Below are positions 24,070 to 33,030 of a stretch of 64,000 nt of DNA, piece by piece. The notes below the pieces were generated by a model, which worked only from the letters and a program-made list of their open reading frames with translations, had not been told where the DNA came from and searched no databases. Positions within the stretch are counted from its first letter, which is position 1. Every line of letters begins with the position of its first letter. The position numbers were made by a program, and so were the translations under genes. Location: positions 124,001 to 188,000 of the forward strand of contig CAIMRY010000029.1 in the NCBI GenBank assembly GCA_903843965.1, written 5' to 3'. This DNA comes from an uncultured delta proteobacterium (GTDB taxonomy: Bacteria > Desulfobacterota > Desulfovibrionia > Desulfovibrionales > Desulfovibrionaceae).

Positions 24070-25527
24070 CTAGGATTCCACGCGGTAGTTGGGAGATTCC
24101 TTGGTGATGATGACGTCGTGGACGTGGCTCTCGCGCAGGCCTGCGGAGGATATTTGCATGAACCGGGCCTTGACCTTGAGCTCCTCGATGGTGGCGCAGC
24201 CGAGATAGCCCATGCCGGAGCGCAGGCCGCCCACCAATTGGTGGATGCTCTCGGTCACCTGGCCCCGGAAGGGCACGCGGCCCACGATGCCCTCGGGCAC
24301 AAGCTTCTTGCTCTTGTCCTGGAAGTAGCGGTCGGAGCTGCCCGCGTTCATGGCGTCGATGCTGCCCATGCCCCGGTAGATCTTGTAGGTGCGGCCCTGG
24401 TACAAAATGGTCTCGCCCGGGCTTTCCTCGGTTCCGGCGAAGAGGCTGCCCATCATGCAGGTGTCGGCCCCGGCGGCCAGGGCCTTGACCACATCGCCGG
24501 AGAACTTGATGCCGCCGTCGGCGATGATGCACTTGCCCGCCTCGCGGCAGGCTTTTCCCGCCTCCAGGATGGCCGTGATCTGCGGCACGCCCACCCCGGC
24601 CACGATGCGCGTGGTGCAGATGGAGCCCGGCCCGATGCCGACCTTGACCGTGTCCACCCCGGCCTCGATGAGGGCCTTGGCGCCTTCATACGTGGCCACG
24701 TTGCCGCCGATGAGCTGGGCCTCGGGGAAGGTCTCGCGCAGGACGCGCACGGCGTCCAGGATGTTCTTGGAATGCCCGTGGGCCGAGTCGAGCACGATGA
24801 AGTCGCACCCGGCGCGCAGGAGCGCCTCGGCCCTGGACACGCCGTCCTGGCCCACGCCCACGGCCGCGCCCACGCGCAGGCGGCCCTTGTCGTCCTTGCA
24901 GGCGTTGGGGTACTTCTTGACCTTCTCGATGTCCTTGATGGTGATCAGGCCCATGAGCTTGTCGTCGTCGTCCACCACCAGAAGCTTCTCGATGCGGTTC
25001 TGGTGCAGCTGGCGCTTGGCCTCCTCGTCGCTGATGCCCTCGGGCACGGTGATGAGGTTGCGGCTGGTCATGACCTCGGACACCGGGGTCGCGGGCTCGG
25101 TGACGAAGCGCACGTCGCGGTTGGTGACGATGCCCACCAGCTTGTCGCCGCGGACCACGGGCAGGCCCGAGATGCGGTACTCGCTCATGAGGGCCAGCAC
25201 CTTGCCCACGTTGTCGTCCGGGTGCACGGTCACGGGGTCGTGGATCATGCCGGACTCGCTCTTCTTGACCTTGTCCACCTCGCGCACCTGGTCGCGGATG
25301 CTCATGTTCTTGTGGATGACGCCCACCCCGCCGTGCCTGGCCATGCTGATGGCCATGCGCGCCTCGGTCACGGTGTCCATGGCGGCGGACAAAAGCGGAA
25401 TGTTCAACCTGATGCCCGGCGTGAGCATGGTGCCCACGTCGACCGAGTCCGGCAGGACCTCCGAGTAGTCCGGCAGGAGCAGCACGTCGTCGAAGGTGAG
25501 CGCTTTGCCGATGATCTTGTCCTGCAT
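24070..25527 (-). CDS. guaB: Inosine-5'-monophosphate dehydrogenase
   Basis: The 485-residue enzyme oxidises IMP to XMP with NAD+. It starts [19 protein letters not shown]. The barrel is interrupted by two CBS domains (about 95-205). The catalytic cysteine is in [15 protein letters not shown], and the flap region contains RGMGSIDAM and the RVPFRG motif. A TGAGAACGAC stretch with an AGAGAACG site precedes the start. It is 60 bases from livF and may be read from the liv promoter as well as from its own. Confidence 0.97.
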   Translation of the reverse strand: MQDKIIGKALTFDDVLLLPDYSEVLPDSVDVGTMLTPGIRLNIPLLSAAMDTVTEARMAISMARHGGVGVIHKNMSIRDQVREVDKVKKSESGMIHDPVTVHPDDNVGKVLALMSEYRISGLPVVRGDKLVGIVTNRDVRFVTEPATPVSEVMTSRNLITVPEGISDEEAKRQLHQNRIEKLLVVDDDDKLMGLITIKDIEKVKKYPNACKDDKGRLRVGAAVGVGQDGVSRAEALLRAGCDFIVLDSAHGHSKNILDAVRVLRETFPEAQLIGGNVATYEGAKALIEAGVDTVKVGIGPGSICTTRIVAGVGVPQITAILEAGKACREAGKCIIADGGIKFSGDVVKALAAGADTCMMGSLFAGTEESPGETILYQGRTYKIYRGMGSIDAMNAGSSDRYFQDKSKKLVPEGIVGRVPFRGQVTESIHQLVGGLRSGMGYLGCATIEELKVKARFMQISSAGLRESHVHDVIITKESPNYRVES

Positions 25528-25587
25528 GGTCGTTCTCTCCCGTTTCTCCCGGCGTTGCTCCGGGTTTCGAGTGCGGCTGAATGTCGT

Positions 25588-26295
25588 TTAGAGCCCCAGA
25601 TATGCCTTCTTGACCTCGTCATTGGCAAGGAGCTTGTCGCAGGAATCTTCGAGCGTTATGCGCCCGTTTTCCATGACATAGCCCCTGTGCGCCGCCTTGA
25701 GCGCCTGATTGGCGTTCTGCTCCACCAAAAAAATCGTGGTGTTGGACTCGCTGTTGATCTGCTTGATGATGGCGAAGATCTGCCGGATGATCAGCGGGGC
25801 CAGGCCAAGGCTCGGCTCGTCGAGCAAAAGCAGCTTGGGCCGGGCCATGAGCGCGCGGCTGATGGCCAGCATCTGCTGCTCCCCGCCGGAGAGCGTGCCG
25901 CCCAGCTGCCCGCGCCGCTCCAGCAAAATGGGAAACAGGCCGAAGACCTGGTCCAGGTCGGTCTTGATGCCCGCCTTGTCGATGCGCAGAAACGCGCCCA
26001 TGTCCAGGTTCTCCTGCACGGTCAGGTCCGGGAAGATGAGCCGACCCTCCGGCACCTGGCAGATGCCGCGCGCCACGACCTTGTCCGGGGACACGCCGCT
26101 TAGGCTTTGGCCCTGGAACAGCACCTGGCCGTTTCTGGGCGGCACAAGGCCGCAGATGGTCATGAGCGTGGTGGTCTTGCCCGCGCCGTTGGCCCCGATG
26201 AGGGTGATGATCTCGCCCTCGCCGACCTTGATGTTCACGTCGCGCAGGGCCTGGATGTTGCCGTAGAAGGCGTCGATGTGTTTGAGCTCAAGCAT
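25588..26295 (-). CDS. livF: Branched-chain amino acid ABC transporter ATP-binding protein LivF
   Basis: The protein has 235 residues. The ATG at 26295 (MLELKHIDAFYGNIQAL) overlaps the end of livG by 8 bases. Walker A is GANGAGKTT, the signature is LSGGEQQML and Walker B is LLLLDEPSLGLAP. The LivF-type PEGRLIFPDLTVQENL is present. It is the last gene of the livKHMGF unit. Confidence 0.95.
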   Translation of the reverse strand: MLELKHIDAFYGNIQALRDVNIKVGEGEIITLIGANGAGKTTTLMTICGLVPPRNGQVLFQGQSLSGVSPDKVVARGICQVPEGRLIFPDLTVQENLDMGAFLRIDKAGIKTDLDQVFGLFPILLERRGQLGGTLSGGEQQMLAISRALMARPKLLLLDEPSLGLAPLIIRQIFAIIKQINSESNTTIFLVEQNANQALKAAHRGYVMENGRITLEDSCDKLLANDEVKKAYLGL

Positions 26296-27130
26296 CGCTG
26301 TCCTCGCCCAAATAGGCCCGGATGACCTGCGGGTCCTCGCTGACCTCTTTCGGGGTGCCGGTTGAGATGATGCGGCCATATTCCATGACATAGATGCGGT
26401 CGGACAGGCTCATGACCATCTTCATGTCGTGTTCGATCAAGAGCACGGAGACCTTGAACTCCTCGCGGATGCGGATGACCATCTGCTTGAGCTCCTCGGT
26501 CTCCTGCGGGTTCATGCCTGCGGCGGGCTCGTCGAGAAGCAGCAGAAAGGGCTCGGTGGCCAGGGCGCGGGCTATCTCCAGCCTGCGCTGCGCGCCGTAG
26601 GGCAGGTTGCGCGCGTACTCGTTGGCCAGCTTCTCCAGGCCGACCTTGGTCAGCATCTCAAAGCTCTTGTCCACCACCTCCTGCTCCTCGCGCCGGGTGC
26701 CCGGCCCGCGCAGAACCGCGCCGAGGATGCCCGTGCTGGTGCGGCAATGCCGCCCGATCATGACGTTCTCCAGCGCCGTCATGGACGGGAAGAGCCGGAT
26801 GTTCTGGAAGGTGCGGGCCATGCCCAGCTCGCACACCAGGTTGGTGCGCATGCCGTTGATTCGAATACCATCAGCTCGTTTCGGCTTGCCGCTTTTCGGG
26901 TAGGCCGTGATCTCGCCCTCGCTCGGGGTGTAGATGCCGGTGATGCAGTTGAAGAAGGTGGTCTTGCCCGCGCCGTTGGGGCCGATGAGCGCCACCACCT
27001 CGCCTTGGCGCACGTCCACGTCCACCTCGGAAAGCGCGCGCAGGCCGCCGAAGTTCATGCTCACGTTGCGCACGGAGAGCACAGCCTGGCCCGCGTTCTG
27101 GCCGTTCATGCCGGTTGGGTTCTGCGCCAT
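26288..27130 (-). CDS. livG: Branched-chain amino acid ABC transporter ATP-binding protein LivG
   Basis: The protein has 280 residues. Walker A is GPNGAGKTT, the signature region reads LPYGAQRRLEIARALA and Walker B is LLLLDEPAAGMN. The C-terminal BCA_ABC_TP_C extension (DPQVIRAYLG) is typical of LivG. A short lysine-rich insertion (YPKSGKPKR) lies after the first strands. It pairs with LivF to drive import. Confidence 0.95.
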   Translation of the reverse strand: MAQNPTGMNGQNAGQAVLSVRNVSMNFGGLRALSEVDVDVRQGEVVALIGPNGAGKTTFFNCITGIYTPSEGEITAYPKSGKPKRADGIRINGMRTNLVCELGMARTFQNIRLFPSMTALENVMIGRHCRTSTGILGAVLRGPGTRREEQEVVDKSFEMLTKVGLEKLANEYARNLPYGAQRRLEIARALATEPFLLLLDEPAAGMNPQETEELKQMVIRIREEFKVSVLLIEHDMKMVMSLSDRIYVMEYGRIISTGTPKEVSEDPQVIRAYLGEDSDA

Positions 27131-27133
27131 GCC

Positions 27134-28405
27134 CTAGCCCGCCGCTTCCACATTGATTGTGTAGACCTTGCGCTTGGCGCGCACCAGCCCCTCGGGCCGG
27201 AAGACCATGATCAGCACCATGGTGGCCCCGAAGATGAGCATGCGGTACTCGGAGAAGGCGCGCAGATACTCGGGCAGGAGCATGAGCAAAAACGCGCCCA
27301 GGATCACGCCCAGGACCGAGCCCATGCCGCCCAGCACCACGATGGCCAGGATCATGGCCGACTCCATGAAGGTGAAGCTGGCCGGGTTGATGAAGGTCGT
27401 CTTGGCCGCGAAGACCACGCCCATGAGCGCGGCCAGGGTGGCGCCCAGGGAAAAGGCCATGAGCTTGGCCCTGGTGTTGTCGATGCCCATGGCCTGACAG
27501 GCGATCTCGTCCTCGCGCAGGGCCAGCCAGGCCCGCCCGATGCGCGAGTCTTTCAGCCGGGCCGTGACGAAGATGGTCAACAGCACGAGCGCCAGCATGA
27601 TGTAGTACATGTAGGTGGTGGCCTGCTCAACAGAGTAGCTGATGCCGAACAGACCGGGCCGGTCGATGTTGGAGATGCCGCTGGGGCCGTACGAGAAGGC
27701 GCTCCAGTTCTCCAGCACCAGGCGGATGATCTGCCCGAAGCCCAGGGTCACGATGGCCAGATAGTCGCCGCGCAGGCGCAGCACCGGGAACCCGAGCAGG
27801 ATGCCGAAGAACGCGCCCATGACCGCGCCCAGGGGCAAAACGGCCCAGAAGCCCAGGTGGAAGTGGTGGTTCAAAAGCGCGTAGGTGTATGCGCCCACGG
27901 CGTAGAAGGCCACGTACCCGAGGTCCAGCAGGCCCGCCAGGCCCACGGTGATGTTCAGCCCCAGGCCCAGCACCACGTAAATCAGCGCGCTGACCAGGAT
28001 GTTCGTCTGGTAGAGCGAGAAGAACCAGGGGAAGGCCACGGCCACCAGCAGGCCAAAGGCCATAAGCGGGCGGGTGATGCGCGGGTCGGCCAGCATCCCG
28101 GCCAGGGCCGAGACGCGCTCCACGGTCTCCAGCTCCTTCTTGGCCTGGCTTTTGTTCCGGCGCTCCATCATGGCGTACCAGGCCAGGGCCAGCACAAAGC
28201 TGCCCACGGCCATGTAGGCCAGGTGCATCCAGCGCCAGGTCACGGTCTTCTCCACCGTGTCCACGCGGATGACCATGATCGGCAGGGTGAGGAAAGAGAG
28301 CCACACGGCGGCCACCAGGGCCTGCTTCACATGCCGGACAACATGCCGGACGACGTTCTGGATGGGGTTCTGGATGGGGTTCTGGATGATGTTCGCTCGC
28401 TCCAT
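27134..28405 (-). CDS. livM: Branched-chain amino acid ABC transporter permease LivM
   Basis: This 423-residue inner-membrane permease is longer than the common 300-350. An N-terminal extension of about 110 residues holds two extra hydrophobic segments, as in E. coli LivM. The family core is clear: GLLDLGYVAFYAVGAYTYAL and RAWLALREDEIACQAMGI, the coupling loop that contacts the ATPases. The first residues contain a short repeat (IQNPIQNPIQN) encoded by GTTCTGGATGGG units at 28350-28385. Confidence 0.93.
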   Translation of the reverse strand: MERANIIQNPIQNPIQNVVRHVVRHVKQALVAAVWLSFLTLPIMVIRVDTVEKTVTWRWMHLAYMAVGSFVLALAWYAMMERRNKSQAKKELETVERVSALAGMLADPRITRPLMAFGLLVAVAFPWFFSLYQTNILVSALIYVVLGLGLNITVGLAGLLDLGYVAFYAVGAYTYALLNHHFHLGFWAVLPLGAVMGAFFGILLGFPVLRLRGDYLAIVTLGFGQIIRLVLENWSAFSYGPSGISNIDRPGLFGISYSVEQATTYMYYIMLALVLLTIFVTARLKDSRIGRAWLALREDEIACQAMGIDNTRAKLMAFSLGATLAALMGVVFAAKTTFINPASFTFMESAMILAIVVLGGMGSVLGVILGAFLLMLLPEYLRAFSEYRMLIFGATMVLIMVFRPEGLVRAKRKVYTINVEAAG

Positions 28406-28409
28406 GACG

Positions 28410-29312
28410 CTACACCTTTTGCGCCCGCTGCTTGCCCAAGAGGCCTGCGGGCCGGAAGATCAGGATGACCACGAGCAGGAGAAAGGCGAAGACGTCCTCG
28501 TAGTCGCTGGAGATATAGCCCGTGGCGAAGCTCTCGGCCCAGCCCAGCACCAGCCCGCCCAGCACGGCGCCGGGGATGCTGCCGATGCCGCCCAGCACCG
28601 CCGCAGTGAAGGCCTTGATGCCCGCCAGAAAGCCGATGGCGAAATTGATCTGCCCGACGTGGGCCGCGATGAGCACGCCGCCCACGGCCGCCAGACTCGA
28701 ACCGATGATGAAGGTGACGCTGATGACCTGGTCCACGTTGACCCCGACGAGCATGGCCATTTTCCTGTTCTGCGCGGTGGCGCGCATGGCCTTGCCCATG
28801 CGCGTGAACTTGATGAAGAAGGTCAGCGCGATCATGACCACGAGCGAGGTGGCGATGATGAACAGGTCCGAGGTGCCCAGGTAGTTGCTCACGGCGTCCA
28901 TGAAGGCCAGTTCCGGGATGAGGCGGGGAAAGGGCAGAAAATCCGGGGTCTGGGCCAGCATGATGTAGTTCTGGAGCAGGATCGACATGCCGATGGCCGA
29001 GATGAGCGGGGCCAGGCGCGGCGCGCTGCGCAGCGGCTTGTAGGCGATCTTCTCCACCGTGTAGCCGTAGGCGGCGGAATACAGCACCGAAACAACCAGG
29101 GCGATGGCCAGGATGGACAGCACGGGCCAGCCAAGGGTGGTCAGCACCCCGGCCACGATGAGGCCCATGAAGGCGCCGATCATGTAGATCTCGCCGTGGG
29201 CGAAATTGATGAGTTCGATGATGCCGTAGACCATGGTGTAGCCGAGCGCGATGAGGGCATACACGCTGCCCCGGCTCAAGCCGCCGAAAAAGAGCTGCAG
29301 AAAATATTCCAT
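28410..29312 (-). CDS. livH: Branched-chain amino acid ABC transporter permease LivH
   Basis: The 300-residue inner-membrane permease is taken from the ATG at 29312 (MEYFLQLFFGGLSRGSVYAL), which has a GGTGG site nearby; a GTG at 29324 would add four residues. The family signatures ALGYTMVYGIIELINFAHGE and the coupling loop FTRMGKAMRATAQN are present. It forms the channel with LivM. Confidence 0.94.
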   Translation of the reverse strand: MEYFLQLFFGGLSRGSVYALIALGYTMVYGIIELINFAHGEIYMIGAFMGLIVAGVLTTLGWPVLSILAIALVVSVLYSAAYGYTVEKIAYKPLRSAPRLAPLISAIGMSILLQNYIMLAQTPDFLPFPRLIPELAFMDAVSNYLGTSDLFIIATSLVVMIALTFFIKFTRMGKAMRATAQNRKMAMLVGVNVDQVISVTFIIGSSLAAVGGVLIAAHVGQINFAIGFLAGIKAFTAAVLGGIGSIPGAVLGGLVLGWAESFATGYISSDYEDVFAFLLLVVILIFRPAGLLGKQRAQKV

Positions 29313-29356
29313 TGAGAAAACCACCTGGCCGCCCGGACAGGATCCAGGAGCGGCCT

Positions 29357-29400
29357 TACAAAACCAGGGGACGGGCGCATCTGACGCCCCCGCCCCCTGG
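29357..29400 (-). terminator. Attenuating hairpin between livK and livH
   Basis: On the minus strand CCAGGGG pairs with CCCCTGG, with an inner GGGCG/CGCCC stem, followed by TTTTG. It sits in the 124-base gap after the binding-protein gene. Such hairpins let the binding protein be made in excess over the membrane genes. Confidence 0.8.
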
Positions 29401-29436
29401 CAGATTTTCGCGCGCCCGAACGCCGGGCGGCAAAGG

Positions 29437-30603
29437 CTACTTCACCAGTACGTACTTGCCGTCCTTCACCTGGTAGACGGAGAAGCTCACGCCCTCGGCG
29501 TCGCCCTTGGCGTCGAACTTGATCTTGCCCACCGGGGTCTCGACATATTCGCTGTGCAGGGCGGCCACGACCTTGTCGTAGTCGGTGCTTCCGGCCTTGG
29601 CCACGGCGTTCAGCAGAGCCTGGGCTGCGGCGTAGGCCTGGGAGTAGAAGGCGCCCGGCTCGGAGCCGAATTCCTTCTGGTGGTCGGCCAGGGCCTTCTT
29701 GAAGACCGCATTGTCGGCCAGGATCTGGGGGCCGGTGGCGTACACGCCCTCGGCGTCCACACCGGCGGTCTTGATGAAGGTGTCGTCCTTCACGCCGTCA
29801 TCAGACACGAAGGCGATCTTGAGGTTCTTCTTGTGCATCTGGGTGACGATCTTGGAGGCCTCGGGGTGGTAGCCGCCGAAGAGCACGCAGTCCGCGCCAG
29901 CGGCCTTGATCTTCTGGATCACGGCGGAGTAGTCCACGCCGCCGGGGGTGATGCCCTCGAACATCACGACCTTGGCGGCCTTGCCGTCCTCGATGGCCTT
30001 CTTGGCGCTCTCGGCAAAGCCCTTGCCGTAGTCGCCCTTGTCATGGATCACGGCGATCTTCTTCAGCTTCAGCTCGGCCGTGGCGAAGTTGGCGGCGGCG
30101 TTGCCCTGGATCAGGTCATAGGAGATGGTGCGGAAGAAGTTGGGGTAGTCGCCGCTCTGGGTCAGCTCGGTGCTGGTGGCCGAGGGGCTCATGACCACGA
30201 CCTTGGCGTCCTTGTAAATTGGCAGGGCGGCCTTGGTGGCGCCGGAGCAGATGTGGCCGATGACGATGGCGACCTTCTCGCTCACGAGCTTGGTGGCCGC
30301 GTTGGTGGCCAGCTCAGGCTTGCACTGGTCGTCCATGGGCAGCACTTCGACCTGCATGCCGTTTACGCCGCCCTTGGCGTTCCATTCCTTGGCCACCAGC
30401 TTGGCGGCGTTGACAGAAGGCAGGCCGTACGAGGCCAGGTCGCCCGACTGGGCGCCGGCCACGCCGAGCACCAGCTTCTTGGCCGCAGCGGCCTCCTGCT
30501 TGGGCGCCTCGGCCTTTTTCTCGTCTTTTTTCTCGCCGCAACCAACGGCAAGGATGCCCGCCAGGGCCACGCCCAGAACCGTCACGATCCATTTCGACTT
30601 CAT
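29437..30603 (-). CDS. livK: Branched-chain amino acid ABC transporter substrate-binding lipoprotein
   Basis: This 388-residue protein has a lipoprotein signal ending AVGC (C22), a charged linker (EKKDEKKAEAPKQEAAAAKK) and a type I periplasmic-binding fold. The LivK-type elements AGAQSGDLASYGLPSVNAAKLV and AIVIGHICSGATKAALPIYKDA are visible. It captures leucine, isoleucine, valine or related amino acids for LivHMGF; the precise ligand cannot be told. It is the first gene of the operon. Confidence 0.94.
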   Translation of the reverse strand: MKSKWIVTVLGVALAGILAVGCGEKKDEKKAEAPKQEAAAAKKLVLGVAGAQSGDLASYGLPSVNAAKLVAKEWNAKGGVNGMQVEVLPMDDQCKPELATNAATKLVSEKVAIVIGHICSGATKAALPIYKDAKVVVMSPSATSTELTQSGDYPNFFRTISYDLIQGNAAANFATAELKLKKIAVIHDKGDYGKGFAESAKKAIEDGKAAKVVMFEGITPGGVDYSAVIQKIKAAGADCVLFGGYHPEASKIVTQMHKKNLKIAFVSDDGVKDDTFIKTAGVDAEGVYATGPQILADNAVFKKALADHQKEFGSEPGAFYSQAYAAAQALLNAVAKAGSTDYDKVVAALHSEYVETPVGKIKFDAKGDAEGVSFSVYQVKDGKYVLVK

Positions 30604-30701
30604 GCGAGTCCCTCCAGATGAGTTCTGTCAACAACATTCGCCACATATAACCCAGGCGCAGAACCAGTCAGCCCACCACCACGTTGCCCTTGAAGCCGGG
30701 T

Positions 30702-30729
30702 ATTTTAAAGAGATATCCGGCCATGTCAA
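30702..30729 (-). promoter_or_regulatory. Sigma-70-type promoter of the liv operon
   Basis: On the minus strand TTGACA (30729-30724) is followed after 16 bases by TAAAAT (30707-30702), about 100 bases before livK. Confidence 0.65.
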
Positions 30730-30755
30730 GGCGCGTTGCCCGGCTTCTGGACTGC

Positions 30756-31424
30756 CTAGGGCTTGCCGCCGTGCGCCAGCTCCTCCTCGGCGCTCTTGAG
30801 GATCTCCGGATCGTCGGAGCCCAGCTGGACCACCTTGCGGAACTCGGCGTCGCCCTCGGCGGGCTTCTTCAGGTAGTGCTTGAGCAGGATGCCCATGTTG
30901 TAGTGGGCCAGCACGTCGCCGGGCTCCTTCTTGAGCACCAGGTCAAAGGACTTGCGGGCCAGGGGGTACTCCTTGCGCTCGAAGCGCACCATGCCGAGCG
31001 CCCGGTGCACCTGGACGTCGCCGGGGGTCAGCTTTTCGGCCTTGTCCAAAAACTCCAGGGCCTTGTCCCAGGCCTGCATCATCATGAAGGTGTTGCCCAG
31101 CTCCAGGAGCACCTTGGGGTCGTTGGGGTTCTTCTCCATGGTGCCCATGAGTTCGCGCAGGCGCTCGGTGTCGATGCCGGCCATTGCTCCACCCATCGGC
31201 CCGCCCATGGGACCGCCCATCGGTCCGCCTGGGCCGCCCCGGCCCGCGCCCATGCCGCCGCGCTCCGGCTTGACCTCCACGATAAGGCCCGCGCCCTGCA
31301 GGCGGTAGGCGAAGGAGCCCGCGAACATGGCCAGCAGGGCCGCCAGCAGGGCCGCCAGCACCACCTTCTGGGCCCGGCTCAGGGCCGGGGTGGCCGGAGC
31401 AGAAGAAACGGAAGTATCAGTCAT
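30756..31424 (-). CDS. TPR protein at the end of the ccm operon (CcmI/NrfG-like)
   Basis: This 222-residue protein has one N-terminal membrane helix (about 19-40), then a glycine/proline/methionine-rich linker with GGPMGGPMGGPMGG repeats, then three to four TPR helical repeats (about 100-210). The start at 31424 overlaps ccmD by 8 bases. CcmI-type TPR proteins hold apocytochrome c for haem ligation. The location after ccmD supports that role, but the match is to generic TPR sequence, so this assignment is inferred. Confidence 0.8.
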   Translation of the reverse strand: MTDTSVSSAPATPALSRAQKVVLAALLAALLAMFAGSFAYRLQGAGLIVEVKPERGGMGAGRGGPGGPMGGPMGGPMGGAMAGIDTERLRELMGTMEKNPNDPKVLLELGNTFMMMQAWDKALEFLDKAEKLTPGDVQVHRALGMVRFERKEYPLARKSFDLVLKKEPGDVLAHYNMGILLKHYLKKPAEGDAEFRKVVQLGSDDPEILKSAEEELAHGGKP

Positions 31425-31554
31425 TGCGCTCACGCAGCATCTCCAGATGTTTGAGGCGTCTGTCCACGGCCCGGACGCGCAGCACCAGCCAGGTGCCGTA
31501 CGCCGCCAGGGCAAGCCACACAGCGGCATTGGCCGCCACAAGATATCCGTTCAT
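31417..31554 (-). CDS. ccmD: Haem exporter small subunit CcmD
   Basis: This 45-residue peptide has one membrane helix (YLVAANAAVWLALAAYGTWL) followed by a basic segment RVRAVDRRLKHLE, the standard CcmD layout. It overlaps the ccmC stop as ATGA and overlaps the TPR gene. CcmD helps release holo-CcmE from the CcmABC complex. Confidence 0.88.
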   Translation of the reverse strand: MNGYLVAANAAVWLALAAYGTWLVLRVRAVDRRLKHLEMLRERND

Positions 31555-32324
31555 ATCGAGCCCTCCCGGCCCAGCAGCAGGGCCTGGGCGCGCTCCTCGG
31601 CCCGGCCCAGGCGGTAGCGCAACACAAGCAGCAGCAGCCACAGGAGGCCAAAGGCCAGCAGATTCACCAGCACTGTGTGCCACATCTCCGGCTCCAGGCC
31701 GCCGCCCTGGCTGGCCAGCACCGCCGGGTGCACGCTGCGCCAGATGCGCGCGGAATAGAACACCAGCGGCACGTCGAGAAAGGCCACCACACCCAGCACC
31801 GCGCAGACCATGGCCCGGCGTTCGCCGCCCATATCCGCCCCCCGCAGCACAAGATAGCCTGCGTAGACGAACCACATGATCAGCGTGGTGGTCAGCCTCG
31901 GGTCCCAGGTCCACCAGACGTTCCAGGCGGCCCGGCCCCAGATGGACCCGGAGATGAGCGCCAGGCCGGAGAGCAGCACGCCCAGCTCCGCCGCCGCACC
32001 CGCAAGGATGTCCGAACCGTGGCTGCGGGTCAGGATGTGGCGGATGCTGGCGCAGAAGACCACGAAAAAGCTCACCAGCGACCACCAGGCCAGCGGCATG
32101 TGGATGTAGAAAACCTTCTGCACCAGGCCCATGGTCTCCTCAATGGGCGCATAGGCCCAGATGAACCACTGGCCCACGGCCAGGGCCACAAGGGCGGCCA
32201 GGGCCAGGGGCGCCAGGGAGCATTGCCTCGGCTGCGTCATATTCGGCGTTGTCATATTCGGCGTTGTCATATTCGGCGTTGTCATATTCGGCATCTTCGC
32301 ATTCGGCGTCGTCACATTCGACAT
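31551..32324 (-). CDS. ccmC: Haem transfer protein CcmC
   Basis: This 257-residue six-helix membrane protein has the tryptophan-rich haem-handling motif WGRAAWNVWWTWDPRLT and flanking conserved histidines. The ATG at 32324 is chosen because GGAG lies 7 bases before it. This gives an unusual N-terminal tail of MTTPN pentapeptide repeats before the first helix. Several further in-frame ATG codons inside the repeats are possible starts. CcmC loads haem onto CcmE. Confidence 0.92.
   Translation of the reverse strand: MSNVTTPNAKMPNMTTPNMTTPNMTTPNMTQPRQCSLAPLALAALVALAVGQWFIWAYAPIEETMGLVQKVFYIHMPLAWWSLVSFFVVFCASIRHILTRSHGSDILAGAAAELGVLLSGLALISGSIWGRAAWNVWWTWDPRLTTTLIMWFVYAGYLVLRGADMGGERRAMVCAVLGVVAFLDVPLVFYSARIWRSVHPAVLASQGGGLEPEMWHTVLVNLLAFGLLWLLLLVLRYRLGRAEERAQALLLGREGSI
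32235..32301. repeat. Tandem 15-bp repeat inside the ccmC 5' end
   Basis: The unit GTCATATTCGGCGTT occurs four times in a row (the first copy and the last degenerate at the edges), followed by degenerate copies up to about 32330. On the coding strand it yields MTTPN repeats, each with its own ATG. Confidence 0.88.
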
Positions 32325-32352
32325 GGTCACACTCCACGCGGCCTGCTGGCCG

Positions 32353-33030
32353 CTACTCTTCACCCGTGTACAGGAAAGGAAACAGAAATGCGCCAGCGGC
32401 GGTGAACACGGCGTCGAAGGCCACGATGACCCCGGTCCACAGGCCCTGGTCCGAGGCGACCTCGCCCGTGAAGACCCCGGCGAAGATGCGGATGCCGCCA
32501 AGGAGCACCGGCAAAAGCAGCGGGAACAGGATCACCGAAAACAACGACTCGCGCGAGCCCTGGCCCTGAGCCAGCGCGCCCAGAAGCGCACCCAGCGCGG
32601 CCAGGCCCCAGTCCACGCCGATGAGCGCCAGCAGCAGCAGGCCCCACGAACCCTTCACGTCCTGGCCCAGGAACACCGCCGCAGCGGGCAGGAACACGGC
32701 CTGGGACAGCAGCAGCAGCGAAAACCCGGCCAGGCCCTTGCCCAGCCACACAGAATGCTCCGGCAAGGGCGAGGACAACAGCCCCAGGCGGCAGCCCTGC
32801 CCCTCCTCCAGACTGAACAGGTCGTTGAACACCAAGACCAGCCCGAAGGCCGAGGCCAGCCAGAAGATGGCCGCCGCAGCCTGGCCCGAGACCAGCTCGC
32901 CCGTGGGCCGGGACAGCGAAAAGAGGAAGATCAGCAGCAGGCCGAGCAGCATGGCCTGCACCAGCCCCTGGCCGCCGCCTGCGGAGAGCCGCAGATCCTT
33001 GGCCGCGATGTGCCCGGCGCGCCTCAGCAC
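32353..33030 (-). CDS. ccmB: Haem exporter permease CcmB
   Basis: The protein has 225 residues. A GTG start at 33030 overlaps the end of ccmA (GTGCTGA), which gives the family start MLRRAGHIAAKDLRL; the longer upstream frame is not CcmB-like. Six hydrophobic segments are present, with the conserved FNDLFSLEEGQGCRLGLLSSP region. With CcmA and CcmC it forms the ABC-type complex that drives release of haem-loaded CcmE. Confidence 0.9.
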   Translation of the reverse strand: MLRRAGHIAAKDLRLSAGGGQGLVQAMLLGLLLIFLFSLSRPTGELVSGQAAAAIFWLASAFGLVLVFNDLFSLEEGQGCRLGLLSSPLPEHSVWLGKGLAGFSLLLLSQAVFLPAAAVFLGQDVKGSWGLLLLALIGVDWGLAALGALLGALAQGQGSRESLFSVILFPLLLPVLLGGIRIFAGVFTGEVASDQGLWTGVIVAFDAVFTAAGAFLFPFLYTGEE

